From contig JABMMO010000012.1 of NCBI GenBank assembly GCA_013205455.1, positions 1 to 9,748 on the forward strand: a DNA stretch of 9,748 bases, written 5' to 3'. The notes beneath the pieces were generated by a model that did no database searches, was not told where the DNA came from, and saw only the letters and a program-made list of their open reading frames with translations. Numbering within the stretch: the first letter of the stretch is position 1; each line of letters opens with the position of its first letter. The position numbers and the translations under genes are program-made. Positions 1 to 7,014 of the stretch are shown piece by piece. The stretch is from Actinomycetota bacterium. Its GTDB lineage: Bacteria; Actinomycetota; Actinomycetes; Nanopelagicales; Nanopelagicaceae.

Positions 1-26
1 GAGCTACCGAGCTGCTCCACCCCGCG
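1..26 (-). tRNA. Initiator tRNA-Met (fMet), 5' part only
   Basis: The reverse complement reads as a tRNA 5' half: acceptor strand CGCGGGG, then TG, then a D-arm GGAGCAGCTCGGTAGCTC. A leading C before GCGGGG and the GGAGCAG...GGTAGCTC D-arm are typical of bacterial initiator tRNA, where base 1 does not pair with base 72. The window edge cuts the gene at about tRNA position 25, so the anticodon is not visible. It is transcribed in the same direction as the UPF0182 gene upstream. An elongator tRNA is a less likely alternative. Confidence 0.82.
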
Positions 27-37
27 TCGGTTCGCCA

Positions 38-66
38 ATCTTATTGGACTGATGAGCTATTGGGAA
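38..66 (-). promoter_or_regulatory. Candidate promoter for the initiator tRNA
   Basis: On the minus strand, TTCCCA (61-66) lies exactly 17 bp from TAAGAT (38-43), and the tRNA begins 11 nt further on. Both boxes are only moderate matches to the -35 and -10 consensus, so the spacing and position carry most of the weight. A 5-bp hairpin CCAAT-AAG-ATTGG overlaps the -10 box. Confidence 0.35.
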
Positions 67-89
67 ATTCGCTCAATTTGTTAGCGAAA

Positions 90-2963
90 TTAACCGCGTT
101 GTGCGGAAATCGCTGCTGCAATCGCTGCTTTCAAACGATCTTGCGCTTTTCCGTAAGCAGCAAAGTCGCCGTTCTTCAGCGCTATTTGCGAATCTGCGAG
201 AGCAGATTGTGCACTTGCTAGCGCAGATGCGAGTGCTTTATTTGATGCAGATGAATTCGATGTTGTGCTCGAACCATTAGCAGTAGGTACGCTGCCAATT
301 TTTGTTCCGGAGTTACCGGCGAATACTTGATCGAGCGCTCCTTGTAACGAACTATCAAATCCAATTTGATCTCCAAAAGAAACTAATATCTTTTGTAGCA
401 ATGGATATGCAGAAGAGTTTGCAGTTGCGCGAACATAGACTGGTTGCACATATAGCAAACCGCTTCCGACTGGCAATGTTAACAAGTTTCCAAGTACTAC
501 ATCGGAACCGCCTTGGCGTAACAACGATAACGCAGTTGCAACTTCAGGTTTTGCTTCAAAGTTAGATGCAACTTGTGAAGGTCCGGCGATATTTGTAGAA
601 CGCGGTAATTGCAGAACCGTAATTTTTCCATAATCTGGACCTGGATCTGAATTCACAACTGCGAATGCAGATAAGTTTTCACGACCACCTCGCGGTACAA
701 ATGGCGTAGTTAATGAAAATGCAGGCTTCTTAGCACCTGGCATTTCAAGGGTGTAGTAATAAGGTGGTTGGGCACTTGCATTAGATCCAAAAGTTGATGG
801 GTCGCGCGGTACCCGCCAGAAATCTTGACCGCCATAAAAAGCATTTGCAGTTTGTACATGGTACGAACTCAAAATTTCGCGTTGGACTCGGAAAATATCT
901 TCTGGGTAACGGATATGGCTCATCAAGCCTTCCGATATCGCGCTCTTTGGCTTTATAACGCCAGGAAATGCTTTACTCCAAGTGGATAGAACTGGGTCTT
1001 TTTCATCCCATTGATAGAGCGAGACTGTGCCATCGTAAGCGTCAACCGTTGCTTTTACCGAGTTACGAATGTAATTAACTGAAGTATTTAGTTGTGCCGT
1101 AATCGAAGTTGAATTCGCAGTTAACGCGTCCGCAGTTGCGCCAGATAGTGATGTTTTCTTGGCATATGGATAACCCGCACTAGTTGTGTAACCATCAATA
1201 ATCCAAATAACTTTTCCATCAATTACTGCAGGATATGGATCGCCATCGAGAGTTAACCATGGTGCAACTTTTGCAACGCGGTCGCGCGGGTTTCGCTCGA
1301 AGAGAATCTTCGAGCTCGAGTTAATTAAACTAGAAAGAACAATTCGCTGTTCTTGATATTTAATCGCAAATAACAACCGAGAGAAGAGTGACCCCATCGG
1401 GACGCCACCTTTACCGGTATATGTGTAGTTAGTTTGGCCGTTCGCAGATTTATCATCTGGATAGTCAAATTCAACTTTTGTGCCACCGGTAGCGCCACCG
1501 ATGATTGAATAATCTGGAACATTTTCACCAAAATAAATTCTTGGTTCAAAATCACCTAACGCTTTTGTAGGTGGGATATCGCCAATTATAAAATTAGGTT
1601 TTCCATCGGCATCGACCGAGTTTCCGTACGCGCCAACAAAACCAAATCCATGGGTATAAACCAAGTGATCGTTAATCCAATTTCGTTGCGGGTTACCTGC
1701 AATGTTTAATTCACGAACTGCAACAACCACATCGCGAGTTACGCCATTAATTTTATATCGGTCAATATCTAGCGATTCACCAAATGTGTAATAAGGCTTG
1801 ATCTGTTGTAGTTGACGGAATGTGGCCGAAAGAACATTTGGATCCATCAAGCGAATATTTGAAATAGTTGCCGCATCATTTGCGAGCTGGCCAGCAGTGG
1901 TTGAAATTGTTGCTTGATAATCTTGCATATCAATATCAGTTAAACCATAGGCAGCTCTAGTCGCATCAATATTGCGTTGTATATATGGCTCTTCTTTTGA
2001 AGATTCACTTGGCTTTACTTGAAATTGTTGGATGATGCCTGGATAGATTCCGCTAATAAGAAGTGAAGAAATGCCGAGCAGCGCTACGCCAGCGGCTGGC
2101 AGTACCCAAGAGCGACGAATGATGTTGGCAAAGAAGAGCAACGAACAGATAATTGCAATTCCAGTCAAGATCGCTTTAGCGGGTAACACTGCATTCACGT
2201 CGGTATAAGAAAGTCCAGTAATTAACTTTCCATCTTTAAGCGCAAGCGCATATCGATCAAACCAATAGGCAACAGCTTTTACTAAAACTAATACACCAAG
2301 CAGCACCGAGAGTTGGACCCTGGCGGCAACCGTGGTTCGGTCTTCGCGAACTTGCGGGCGAATTCCACTATATAAATAATGAACAATCGTGGTGGCAATT
2401 AAAGATAAAACTAAAGTGGAGGAGGCCCAGCCAATTAACGCTTGCCAAAACGGTAGTTTGAAAGCAAAAAATGAAATATCCATATTGAATTGCGGATCTT
2501 TGATTCCAAATGCGGTTGAGTTTTTAAAGAGCATCCAAATTTCCCAGAGCCGAGTACCTGCTGATCCAGCAAAATAAAATAGCGCTACTGCAATTCCGAT
2601 AATGCTCAACTTACGGATTGGTTCAATCTGAGCGCGATAGCGTTCTAAATTATCGGCTTCGACTGTAAGTGGCACATAAATTGGGCGCTTTTTATATGCA
2701 ATAAAAATATTGCTAGTTATCACTAGCGAAGTTGCTAACCCAAAAACAATAAAGAGCCCAATCTTAGTTATTAGGATTGTGCTCCAGACTTTTGTGAAAT
2801 TTACCGAGCGGAACCAAAGTAGGTCAGCATAAAAACCACTTAAGCTAACGAGAACAACCGCTACCACGGCAAGGGCGATGAATGAGATGGTCAGCGGACC
2901 AACTTTGCGGTTTTTTGGACGTAAGTTACGGAACGGATTATTTGCGAATTCACCAAAGGTCAT
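90..2963 (-). CDS. UPF0182 family seven-TM membrane protein
   Basis: The 957-aa product matches the UPF0182 (PF03699) family in length and layout. Hydrophobic segments lie at about residues 23-45, 61-90, 118-137, 173-198, 216-236, 262-283 and 287-309. A large domain of about 550 residues follows, predicted to be extracytoplasmic, then a Ser/Asn linker and an Ala-rich helical tail whose 'ALKNGDFAAYGKAQDRL'-like pattern is typical of actinobacterial members. The molecular function of the family is not established. The ATG at 2963 has a weak purine stretch (TAGGG) close upstream. The gene lies 26 bp downstream of the PDZ protease and is probably co-transcribed with it, the same pairing I remember in mycobacteria (Rv3194c/Rv3193c). 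The family assignment is confident and the function is unknown. Confidence 0.92.
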   Translation of the reverse strand: MTFGEFANNPFRNLRPKNRKVGPLTISFIALAVVAVVLVSLSGFYADLLWFRSVNFTKVWSTILITKIGLFIVFGLATSLVITSNIFIAYKKRPIYVPLTVEADNLERYRAQIEPIRKLSIIGIAVALFYFAGSAGTRLWEIWMLFKNSTAFGIKDPQFNMDISFFAFKLPFWQALIGWASSTLVLSLIATTIVHYLYSGIRPQVREDRTTVAARVQLSVLLGVLVLVKAVAYWFDRYALALKDGKLITGLSYTDVNAVLPAKAILTGIAIICSLLFFANIIRRSWVLPAAGVALLGISSLLISGIYPGIIQQFQVKPSESSKEEPYIQRNIDATRAAYGLTDIDMQDYQATISTTAGQLANDAATISNIRLMDPNVLSATFRQLQQIKPYYTFGESLDIDRYKINGVTRDVVVAVRELNIAGNPQRNWINDHLVYTHGFGFVGAYGNSVDADGKPNFIIGDIPPTKALGDFEPRIYFGENVPDYSIIGGATGGTKVEFDYPDDKSANGQTNYTYTGKGGVPMGSLFSRLLFAIKYQEQRIVLSSLINSSSKILFERNPRDRVAKVAPWLTLDGDPYPAVIDGKVIWIIDGYTTSAGYPYAKKTSLSGATADALTANSTSITAQLNTSVNYIRNSVKATVDAYDGTVSLYQWDEKDPVLSTWSKAFPGVIKPKSAISEGLMSHIRYPEDIFRVQREILSSYHVQTANAFYGGQDFWRVPRDPSTFGSNASAQPPYYYTLEMPGAKKPAFSLTTPFVPRGGRENLSAFAVVNSDPGPDYGKITVLQLPRSTNIAGPSQVASNFEAKPEVATALSLLRQGGSDVVLGNLLTLPVGSGLLYVQPVYVRATANSSAYPLLQKILVSFGDQIGFDSSLQGALDQVFAGNSGTKIGSVPTANGSSTTSNSSASNKALASALASAQSALADSQIALKNGDFAAYGKAQDRLKAAIAAAISAQRG

Positions 2964-2989
2964 GGCCCTACTTTAGCCATTTCTTTTAA

Positions 2990-4027
2990 CTACTTGCACC
3001 CCGAGAATGTGGCCGGGTTCTCACTTTGAAGCACGGAAACCGCAGCTTTTAGGGTCTTTACCGGGATCACAATCAAACCTTTAGGTATATCAGTCAAATC
3101 AACGCAATTCGCTTCTGGCGCCAGAAAAATCGTAGCACCAGCCTTAGCTGCGCCAATTAACTTTTCATTTATGCCGCCAATGGGTCCAACATTTCCAGCG
3201 GCATCAATTGTGCCGGTGCCGGCAACTTTACGGCCGCGGAGCAAATCTTCCGGCGCTAACTTTTCGATAATTCCCAGGGAGAAAATCAGTCCCCCACTGG
3301 GCCCGCCAGTTCGTTCTAAATTAAATTTCACTGAGATTGGAAAATCATAGGAATTACTCACAAAGATTCCAACTACTGGTGCGCCTTCGCTATTAGCCAT
3401 CAGCTTTACCAAGAAAGTTAAGTTATCCCGAGCAACTGTAATTGCGACTAAATCCCCAACTTTCTTTGCTTTTAAAGCATCTCGAATATCGGAAGCTTTG
3501 CTAATTCGAGTTCCAGCAACTGAAACTATGCGATCTGATTTTCGCAACTTCTTAAACGCATCGGATTCGATTTTAATATCGGTAATTTCAACTGCACTTT
3601 TTAAATCGTAGCCGAGGTAACTCAACGATGCAGCAGTGGCCTCAGACTGAGAATTTTTCATATCAGCGGTATTTTCCGCAGTAACTTGGGCTTCGGTCTT
3701 CTCTGGTGGGAAAACTGAGTCATGTGGCAAAACTGCGGTATCCCCACTAATCCAATTTAAAAGTATCTCGCCACCGCTAATATAAGAATTTGGATTTGTC
3801 ACCAATACTGAAGTTATGAAGAGTCGGCTTTTAATGGTTTTATCTTTGGCGCGATCTTGAAAAGTTGGTACGCCATCGATCGAAATCAATTTACCTAAAA
3901 CATCATCGGGAGTACTGGGCGCGATTAATACATATGGGAGTGGGGCTAGCAAAGCAGCCACAAAAAGCCCTAAAAGTATTACTTTTGAAGGGGTATGGAT
4001 TTTATTAACTAGCGGCGTTACCGGCAC
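2990..4027 (-). CDS. Membrane-anchored PDZ / Lon-like (S16) serine protease
   Basis: This is a YlbL-type secreted Lon-like protease of 345 aa from the chosen start. It has an N-terminal TM anchor at about 15-36, an extracytoplasmic region, a PDZ domain at about 141-209 and a C-terminal Lon proteolytic domain. The catalytic Ser is in GGPSGG (about residue 244) and the catalytic Lys in GGINEKL (about 289), forming the Ser-Lys dyad of family S16. There is no ATPase domain, as expected for the family. I prefer the GTG at 4027 because GAGG sits 6 nt upstream; the in-frame ATG at 4039 (349 aa) has no visible Shine-Dalgarno. Either start overlaps the end of the upstream 89-aa gene, suggesting translational coupling. 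In vivo substrates are unknown, but quality control of exported or membrane proteins is a reasonable inference. Confidence 0.9.
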   Translation of the reverse strand: MPVTPLVNKIHTPSKVILLGLFVAALLAPLPYVLIAPSTPDDVLGKLISIDGVPTFQDRAKDKTIKSRLFITSVLVTNPNSYISGGEILLNWISGDTAVLPHDSVFPPEKTEAQVTAENTADMKNSQSEATAASLSYLGYDLKSAVEITDIKIESDAFKKLRKSDRIVSVAGTRISKASDIRDALKAKKVGDLVAITVARDNLTFLVKLMANSEGAPVVGIFVSNSYDFPISVKFNLERTGGPSGGLIFSLGIIEKLAPEDLLRGRKVAGTGTIDAAGNVGPIGGINEKLIGAAKAGATIFLAPEANCVDLTDIPKGLIVIPVKTLKAAVSVLQSENPATFSGCK

Positions 4028-4274
4028 TCTTATCCTCATTTGGAGTAACGGTCGGCTTTGGCGCTTGCTGCACCGCTAATGAATTTTGAAACTTGCGAAA
4101 GTTATTGACGGAGCGGTTGGTTTCATTCTCAAATTTAGATTGATACTTAGAGAGCCAGAGAACGTAACCTAGCGCTCCGATTAGCCCGAAGAGCGGGATT
4201 AACCACCAGATAAGTGCAGATACTGGTGCGCTAGATGTTGCAGCTGCGGCGGCCGAGAAGCTTTCGGGGTTCAT
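4005..4274 (-). CDS. Small single-pass membrane protein, unknown function
   Basis: The 89-aa product has an Ala/Ser-rich N-terminus, one strong hydrophobic segment at about 20-40 (LIWWLIPLFGLIGALGYVLW) and a charged cytoplasmic-type tail (YQSKFENETNR, later Pro/Lys-rich). I do not recognise a named family, although small proteins of this layout often precede the Lon-like PDZ gene in actinobacteria. Its 3' end overlaps the protease gene by 23 bp or more, so the two are probably coupled and the protein may act with the protease at the membrane. The ATG at 4274 has no clear Shine-Dalgarno. TAGGCT lies 6 nt upstream of it, so a leaderless transcript is possible. It is the first gene of the minus-strand operon and diverges from the DUF2342 gene across 78 bp. 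Confidence 0.72.
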   Translation of the reverse strand: MNPESFSAAAAATSSAPVSALIWWLIPLFGLIGALGYVLWLSKYQSKFENETNRSVNNFRKFQNSLAVQQAPKPTVTPNEDKSAGNAAS

Positions 4275-4352
4275 GGCCGTAGCCTAGAACAGTTGGGAAG
4301 AAAGCGAGTACTTTTACGGTTATAGCGGTAACTGAAACGAGGCAGCGATTAA

Positions 4353-5654
4353 ATGAGTGGGAATTTTGGATTTGTACCACCGAGCGATGATGGCTCCAAT
4401 AATTCCGAAAATGAAGATGGTAATCCGGAAGATAATCCACACTTTGCTGAAATATTTAAGCAGTTTTCCGGAATGGGTTTAGATATAAAGTCCTTGATCG
4501 CCTCGCTATCTGGTTCTGGAACCGCTGCAAATCTATCTCGTGATGTCATCCGAGATATCTCGCGAAAAACATTAAGTGCTCATGGCGAATTGCCCGTAGG
4601 TTTAACTGATTTAAATCAAATTCATGAGGCTTTTACAATTGCAGATTTATGGGTCGATGGCGCAACTACATTTCCTTCGCTCGGGATCCCAGAAAATTGT
4701 GCCATGGGAAGAGGTGAATGGACCGCCGCTTCCTTAACTGGTTGGCATGAATTAGCAAAACCGCTAATAGATGGCCTAAGTGAGGGCATGGCTAACGCGA
4801 TTACAACTGAAACCAACGCAGCCGAGATGCCGATTCCAGGTATCGGAAATATTGCGGGCGTGATGTCAACCTTTATGAGTTCAATGATCGCAACCCAACT
4901 TGGTCAGACCATCGGAAACCTCGCAACTACGTTGACTGGAGCTAACGATGTAGCGCTGCCGCTCTTAAAACCAGCGCGGACATTTTTAATTCCGCAAAAT
5001 GTCGCAAAGTGGAGTGACGGACTTGAAATTCCGGAAGCTGAAGTGCGGATTTTCCTAGCGCTCCGTGAAATTTCTGCAGCTCGATTATTTGCAAATACCC
5101 CATGGCTAACCCAATATTTAGAAAGCACTATCACTGCTTATGGCAAAGGAATCCAGATTGATTTCTCGGCAATCCAAGAACAAGCGCAAGAAGCGCTCGC
5201 TTCGGGTGAATTAGATCCAGCAAATCCAGAATCTATTTCGCACGCACTAACTAGCGGAATGTTTACGCCAGGAGAAACCCAAGCACAAAGTAACGCGCTA
5301 GCAAAACTTGAAATGGTACTTGCGTTAATTGAAGGTTGGATTGACCAAGTAGTAGTAGATGCAGCTGGCGATAGATTGCCATCGTTATTAAAACTTCGTG
5401 AAACCCAAGCTCGACGACGCGCTACCCAATCACCAACCCAACAACTATTTGCTGCACTAGTTGGTTTAGAAGTTTCACCTAGAACTGCCCGTGAATGCGC
5501 AACTTTTTGGCGTGAAATTGGTGAGCTGAAAGCGGAAAATCGCGATCGGCTTTGGGAAGACGCAGTATTGCTACCAGAACAAAGGGATTTAGCTGATCCG
5601 ATTAAATTTTTAAAGAGCACAATCGTGCCCGATGATCTTTCTGGCTTGATTTAA
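4353..5654 (+). CDS. DUF2342 / Zincin_2 family protein, probably lacking metal ligands
   Basis: The 433-aa product matches the actinobacterial COG5282 / DUF2342 family, annotated elsewhere as 'zinc-dependent metalloprotease' or 'putative hydrolase'. Recognisable landmarks are an acidic, Asn-rich N-terminus, a Gly/Met-rich middle (PIPGIGNIAGVMSTFMSSM, about 160-178), RIFLALRE...RLFANTPWL (232-252), LALIEGWIDQVV (323-334) and LRETQARRRATQSPTQQLFAALVGLE (348-373). The family signature I remember is REAAHxRLFAHVPWL. Here it reads REISAARLFANTPWL, with Ala and Asn in place of the two His. Catalysis is therefore doubtful and the protein may be a pseudoenzyme. GAGG precedes the ATG at a long 10-nt spacing. 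The gene diverges from the membrane protease operon and points toward the small RNA unit. Confidence 0.85.
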   Translation: MSGNFGFVPPSDDGSNNSENEDGNPEDNPHFAEIFKQFSGMGLDIKSLIASLSGSGTAANLSRDVIRDISRKTLSAHGELPVGLTDLNQIHEAFTIADLWVDGATTFPSLGIPENCAMGRGEWTAASLTGWHELAKPLIDGLSEGMANAITTETNAAEMPIPGIGNIAGVMSTFMSSMIATQLGQTIGNLATTLTGANDVALPLLKPARTFLIPQNVAKWSDGLEIPEAEVRIFLALREISAARLFANTPWLTQYLESTITAYGKGIQIDFSAIQEQAQEALASGELDPANPESISHALTSGMFTPGETQAQSNALAKLEMVLALIEGWIDQVVVDAAGDRLPSLLKLRETQARRRATQSPTQQLFAALVGLEVSPRTARECATFWREIGELKAENRDRLWEDAVLLPEQRDLADPIKFLKSTIVPDDLSGLI

Positions 5655-5664
5655 GTTGCAAATT

Positions 5665-5743
5665 AAAAAGCGAAGCCCCCGGGCGCACGATTCGTTATCT
5701 GCCTTCCCCTTGCAGATAAAGAACGGTTATCCGAGGACTTCGT
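5665..5743 (-). ncRNA. Candidate small structured RNA (about 79 nt), family not recognised
   Basis: The predicted transcript starts one base before a terminal stem and ends in a U5 tract (5665-5669). The 5' arm (5742-5731) pairs with the 3' arm (5682-5671) over 12 continuous base pairs. Two of these are G-U in the minus-strand RNA and would be C-A mismatches in a plus-strand RNA, which fixes the strand. An inner hairpin pairs 5719-5712 with 5702-5695 (8 bp, TTATCTGC/GCAGATAA) around a 9-nt purine loop AAGGGGAAG. Outside it, further pairs include another minus-only G-U (5724/5690). A good promoter lies exactly upstream. The unit converges on the 3' end of the DUF2342 gene and precedes no gene, so it is more likely a free-standing sRNA than a leader. 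It does not match my memory of SRP RNA, 6S, tmRNA or RNase P. A long terminator for an unseen transcript is the main alternative. Confidence 0.62.
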
Positions 5744-5749
5744 AACCGC

Positions 5750-5778
5750 AAAGTACGACACTCACAGGTAATTATCAA
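5750..5778 (-). promoter_or_regulatory. Promoter of the candidate small RNA
   Basis: On the minus strand, TTGATA (5773-5778) differs from the -35 consensus at one base and lies exactly 17 bp from TACTTT (5750-5755), a TANNNT -10 box. A start 7 nt downstream would fall on A at 5743, immediately before the first base of the terminal stem. No ORF with a Shine-Dalgarno follows. The -35 box overlaps a DnaA-box-like TTATCAACC on the plus strand. Confidence 0.6.
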
Positions 5779-5780
5779 CC

Positions 5781-5923
5781 TACGCCAAGTGATTTTTATC
5801 AATTAAATTTTATTTTATTAAATATTACGCTCCGAAAAAGAAAAATTATTTTCATCCGTTTTGTAACTATATAAATACTTTATAACTCTCAAGGAAGCCT
5901 TAAGATTTCAAATAAAAAGTGGC
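5781..5923. other. AT-rich intergenic segment, no gene seen
   Basis: This stretch between the small RNA promoter and the DnaA-box-like group is strongly A/T-rich, with runs such as AAATTTTATTTTATTAAATA (about 5805-5824) and AACTATATAAATACTTTATAA. I see no ORF with a ribosome binding site. It could be an easily melted element, an UP-like region for either flanking promoter, or plain spacer. Confidence 0.5.
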
Positions 5924-5964
5924 TGTTGATAAGGTGTTGATAACTCGAACTTTTAAGTGGATAA
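5924..5964 (+). promoter_or_regulatory. Three DnaA-box-like 9-mers in helical phase
   Basis: TGTTGATAA occurs at 5924-5932 and again at 5935-5943, and AGTGGATAA occurs at 5956-5964. Each differs by one base from the DnaA-box form TGTGGATAA, all have the same orientation, and starts are 11 and 21 bp apart, close to one and two helical turns. A related TTATCAACC lies on the opposite orientation at 5772-5780. The AT-rich segment adjoins the group. No dnaA or dnaN gene is present, so this is either a DnaA-bound control region for the downstream gene, a DnaA titration site or part of an origin. Binding is inferred from sequence only. Confidence 0.42.
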
Positions 5965-5965
5965 C
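5937..5965 (+). promoter_or_regulatory. Candidate promoter of the metallopeptidase gene
   Basis: TTGATA (5937-5942), 17 bp, then GATAAC (5960-5965), a four-of-six match to the -10 consensus. The boxes coincide with the second and third DnaA-box-like repeats, so a protein bound there would block or modulate transcription. The implied leader to the GTG at 6027 is about 55 nt. Confidence 0.33.
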
Positions 5966-6026
5966 TCATACTTAGCGGTGGAGCGAGCCTGGTCGTTAAA
6001 TCGGATTCAAGTTAGGAGCGAGAACG

Positions 6027-6710
6027 GTGGATAAGAAAGCACCTACCTTTTCTCTGGATAACTTCATTCAAGATGCGATATTTCCAGCTAACTTCGCCGA
6101 TATGCCAATCACCCAATTAGATAAGAAGCAGCAAGCGCCAAAACGGTTACGGAGCGGGAAATCTGCCATTCCAATCGCCCCAGAAGTCCGAATCCCAGCT
6201 TCACCATCGACTGGTGGCGCTGAGATTCGAGTAATTCGTAATACCCGCCGGAGTCGGTCAATCAGCGCCTATCGCGAACAAGGGGCAATCGTGATTCAAA
6301 TTCCAGCGCGATTACCTCGGGGCCAAGTTGCAGATTTAATCCCAGAGATGGTGCAACGAGTTTTAACTCGAGAAGCTCGGGAGCGGATTAGCGATAGCGA
6401 TTTAATCGAGCGGGCGATTGAATTGATGGCGATCTACCTTCCGGAATTTAGCGAGCGCCCGGCGAGCGTTACCTGGCGCGCCATGAACGAGCGTTGGGGA
6501 TCTTGCACCACAGTTGATCGGACCATTCGGATTTCAGAGCGGTTAAACGGCGCCCCAAGCTATGTCATCGACTATGTCTTACTTCATGAGTTGATTCATC
6601 TTCGGATTCCCGACCATAGCAAGGGCTTTGCCGACCTCTTAGAACGATTTAGCGAGGGCGAAACGGCGAGCGCCTTCCTCGAAGGCTATGAATCTGGGGC
6701 GCGAGCGTAA
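6027..6710 (+). CDS. YgjP/DUF45-type zinc metallopeptidase
   Basis: The 227-aa product carries the DUF45 (YgjP/WLM-like, often labelled M48 family) signature. RWGSC is at 156-160, IRISERLNGAP at 167-177 and YVLLHELIHLRIPDHSKGF at 183-201. This gives the HELIH zinc motif (H187, E188, H191) and a downstream H197 as likely third ligand. No TM segment or signal peptide is visible, so it is probably cytosolic. Its substrate is not established for the family. The N-terminal 65 residues are Lys/Pro/Arg-rich and appear to be an extension. The GTG start has a strong AGGAG at 6013-6017, so I keep it over the ATG at codon 26. It follows the DnaA-box-like region and precedes the zinc ribbon gene by about 120 bp. 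Confidence 0.87.
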   Translation: MDKKAPTFSLDNFIQDAIFPANFADMPITQLDKKQQAPKRLRSGKSAIPIAPEVRIPASPSTGGAEIRVIRNTRRSRSISAYREQGAIVIQIPARLPRGQVADLIPEMVQRVLTREARERISDSDLIERAIELMAIYLPEFSERPASVTWRAMNERWGSCTTVDRTIRISERLNGAPSYVIDYVLLHELIHLRIPDHSKGFADLLERFSEGETASAFLEGYESGARA

Positions 6711-6720
6711 ATAAACCGCC

Positions 6721-6752
6721 CCACGCCTACGTAATCGAGGATTTAAGCGTGG
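6721..6752 (+). repeat. Inverted repeat CCACGC / GCGTGG in the 119-bp gap
   Basis: CCACGC (6721-6726) and GCGTGG (6747-6752) are perfect complements around a 20-nt loop, with C-rich and G-rich flanks that could extend pairing imperfectly. No T-tract follows, so it is not a standard terminator. It may be a Rho-type or processing structure behind the metallopeptidase gene, or a leader structure for the zinc ribbon gene. Confidence 0.3.
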
Positions 6753-6829
6753 CACGGGGGTATCGTGAGCGCATTCGCATGGCGATAGCGGGAGGCTCTC
6801 GCATCGGCCTGCGGCGATAGGAGAAAAAA

Positions 6830-6991
6830 ATGGCAGAGACATATAAAGGCGAGGCTTACTGCGTTAAGTGCAAAGCAAAGCGCGAGTTCGAAGGAAACGT
6901 AAAAGTCTCCGAGTCAGGTCGTCGCATGGCACAGGGTATTTGCCCAACATGTGGCACCAAGGTGAACCGCATTCTCGGCAAGGCGCAATAA
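6830..6991 (+). CDS. DUF5679 small zinc-ribbon protein
   Basis: The 53-aa product has two CxxC pairs, YCVKC (C11, C14) and CPTC (C38, C41), which should bind one zinc. Between them is the highly conserved actinobacterial DUF5679 core (KVSESGRRMAQG), and the protein ends NRILGKAQ. The length and sequence fit the family almost exactly. Its function is unknown; the basic, compact fold would allow RNA, ribosome or protein binding, but that is inference. A perfect AGGAG (6819-6823) lies 6 nt before the ATG, inside a run of seven A, which suggests high translation. It is followed at once by a strong terminator, so the unit ends here. Codons look conserved and highly expressed in style (GGC, AAG, CGC). 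Confidence 0.9.
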   Translation: MAETYKGEAYCVKCKAKREFEGNVKVSESGRRMAQGICPTCGTKVNRILGKAQ

Positions 6992-7014
6992 AGCTTCACC
7001 AAAAGATTTAAAGG

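Noticed and set aside
68..88. Terminator behind the UPF0182 gene (TTCGCT/AGCGAA stem)
   Set aside because: The stem is only 6 bp with a 9-nt loop and is followed by just ATTT before CCC, too weak to call an intrinsic terminator.
302..565. Plus-strand ORF of 87 codons inside the UPF0182 gene
   Set aside because: It is antisense to a clear full-length family member, has no ribosome binding site, and the product has no recognisable features.
5138..5620. Minus-strand ORF of 160 codons inside the DUF2342 gene
   Set aside because: It is a long open shadow frame with Ser/Ala-rich composition typical of antisense reading; the plus-strand frame carries the family motifs.
5665..5742. Reading the small RNA as a plus-strand 6C-type RNA because of its C-rich loop and CCCCC run
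   Set aside because: On the plus strand the terminal stem has C-A mismatches and no T-tract follows, whereas the minus strand has G-U pairs, a promoter and a U-run.
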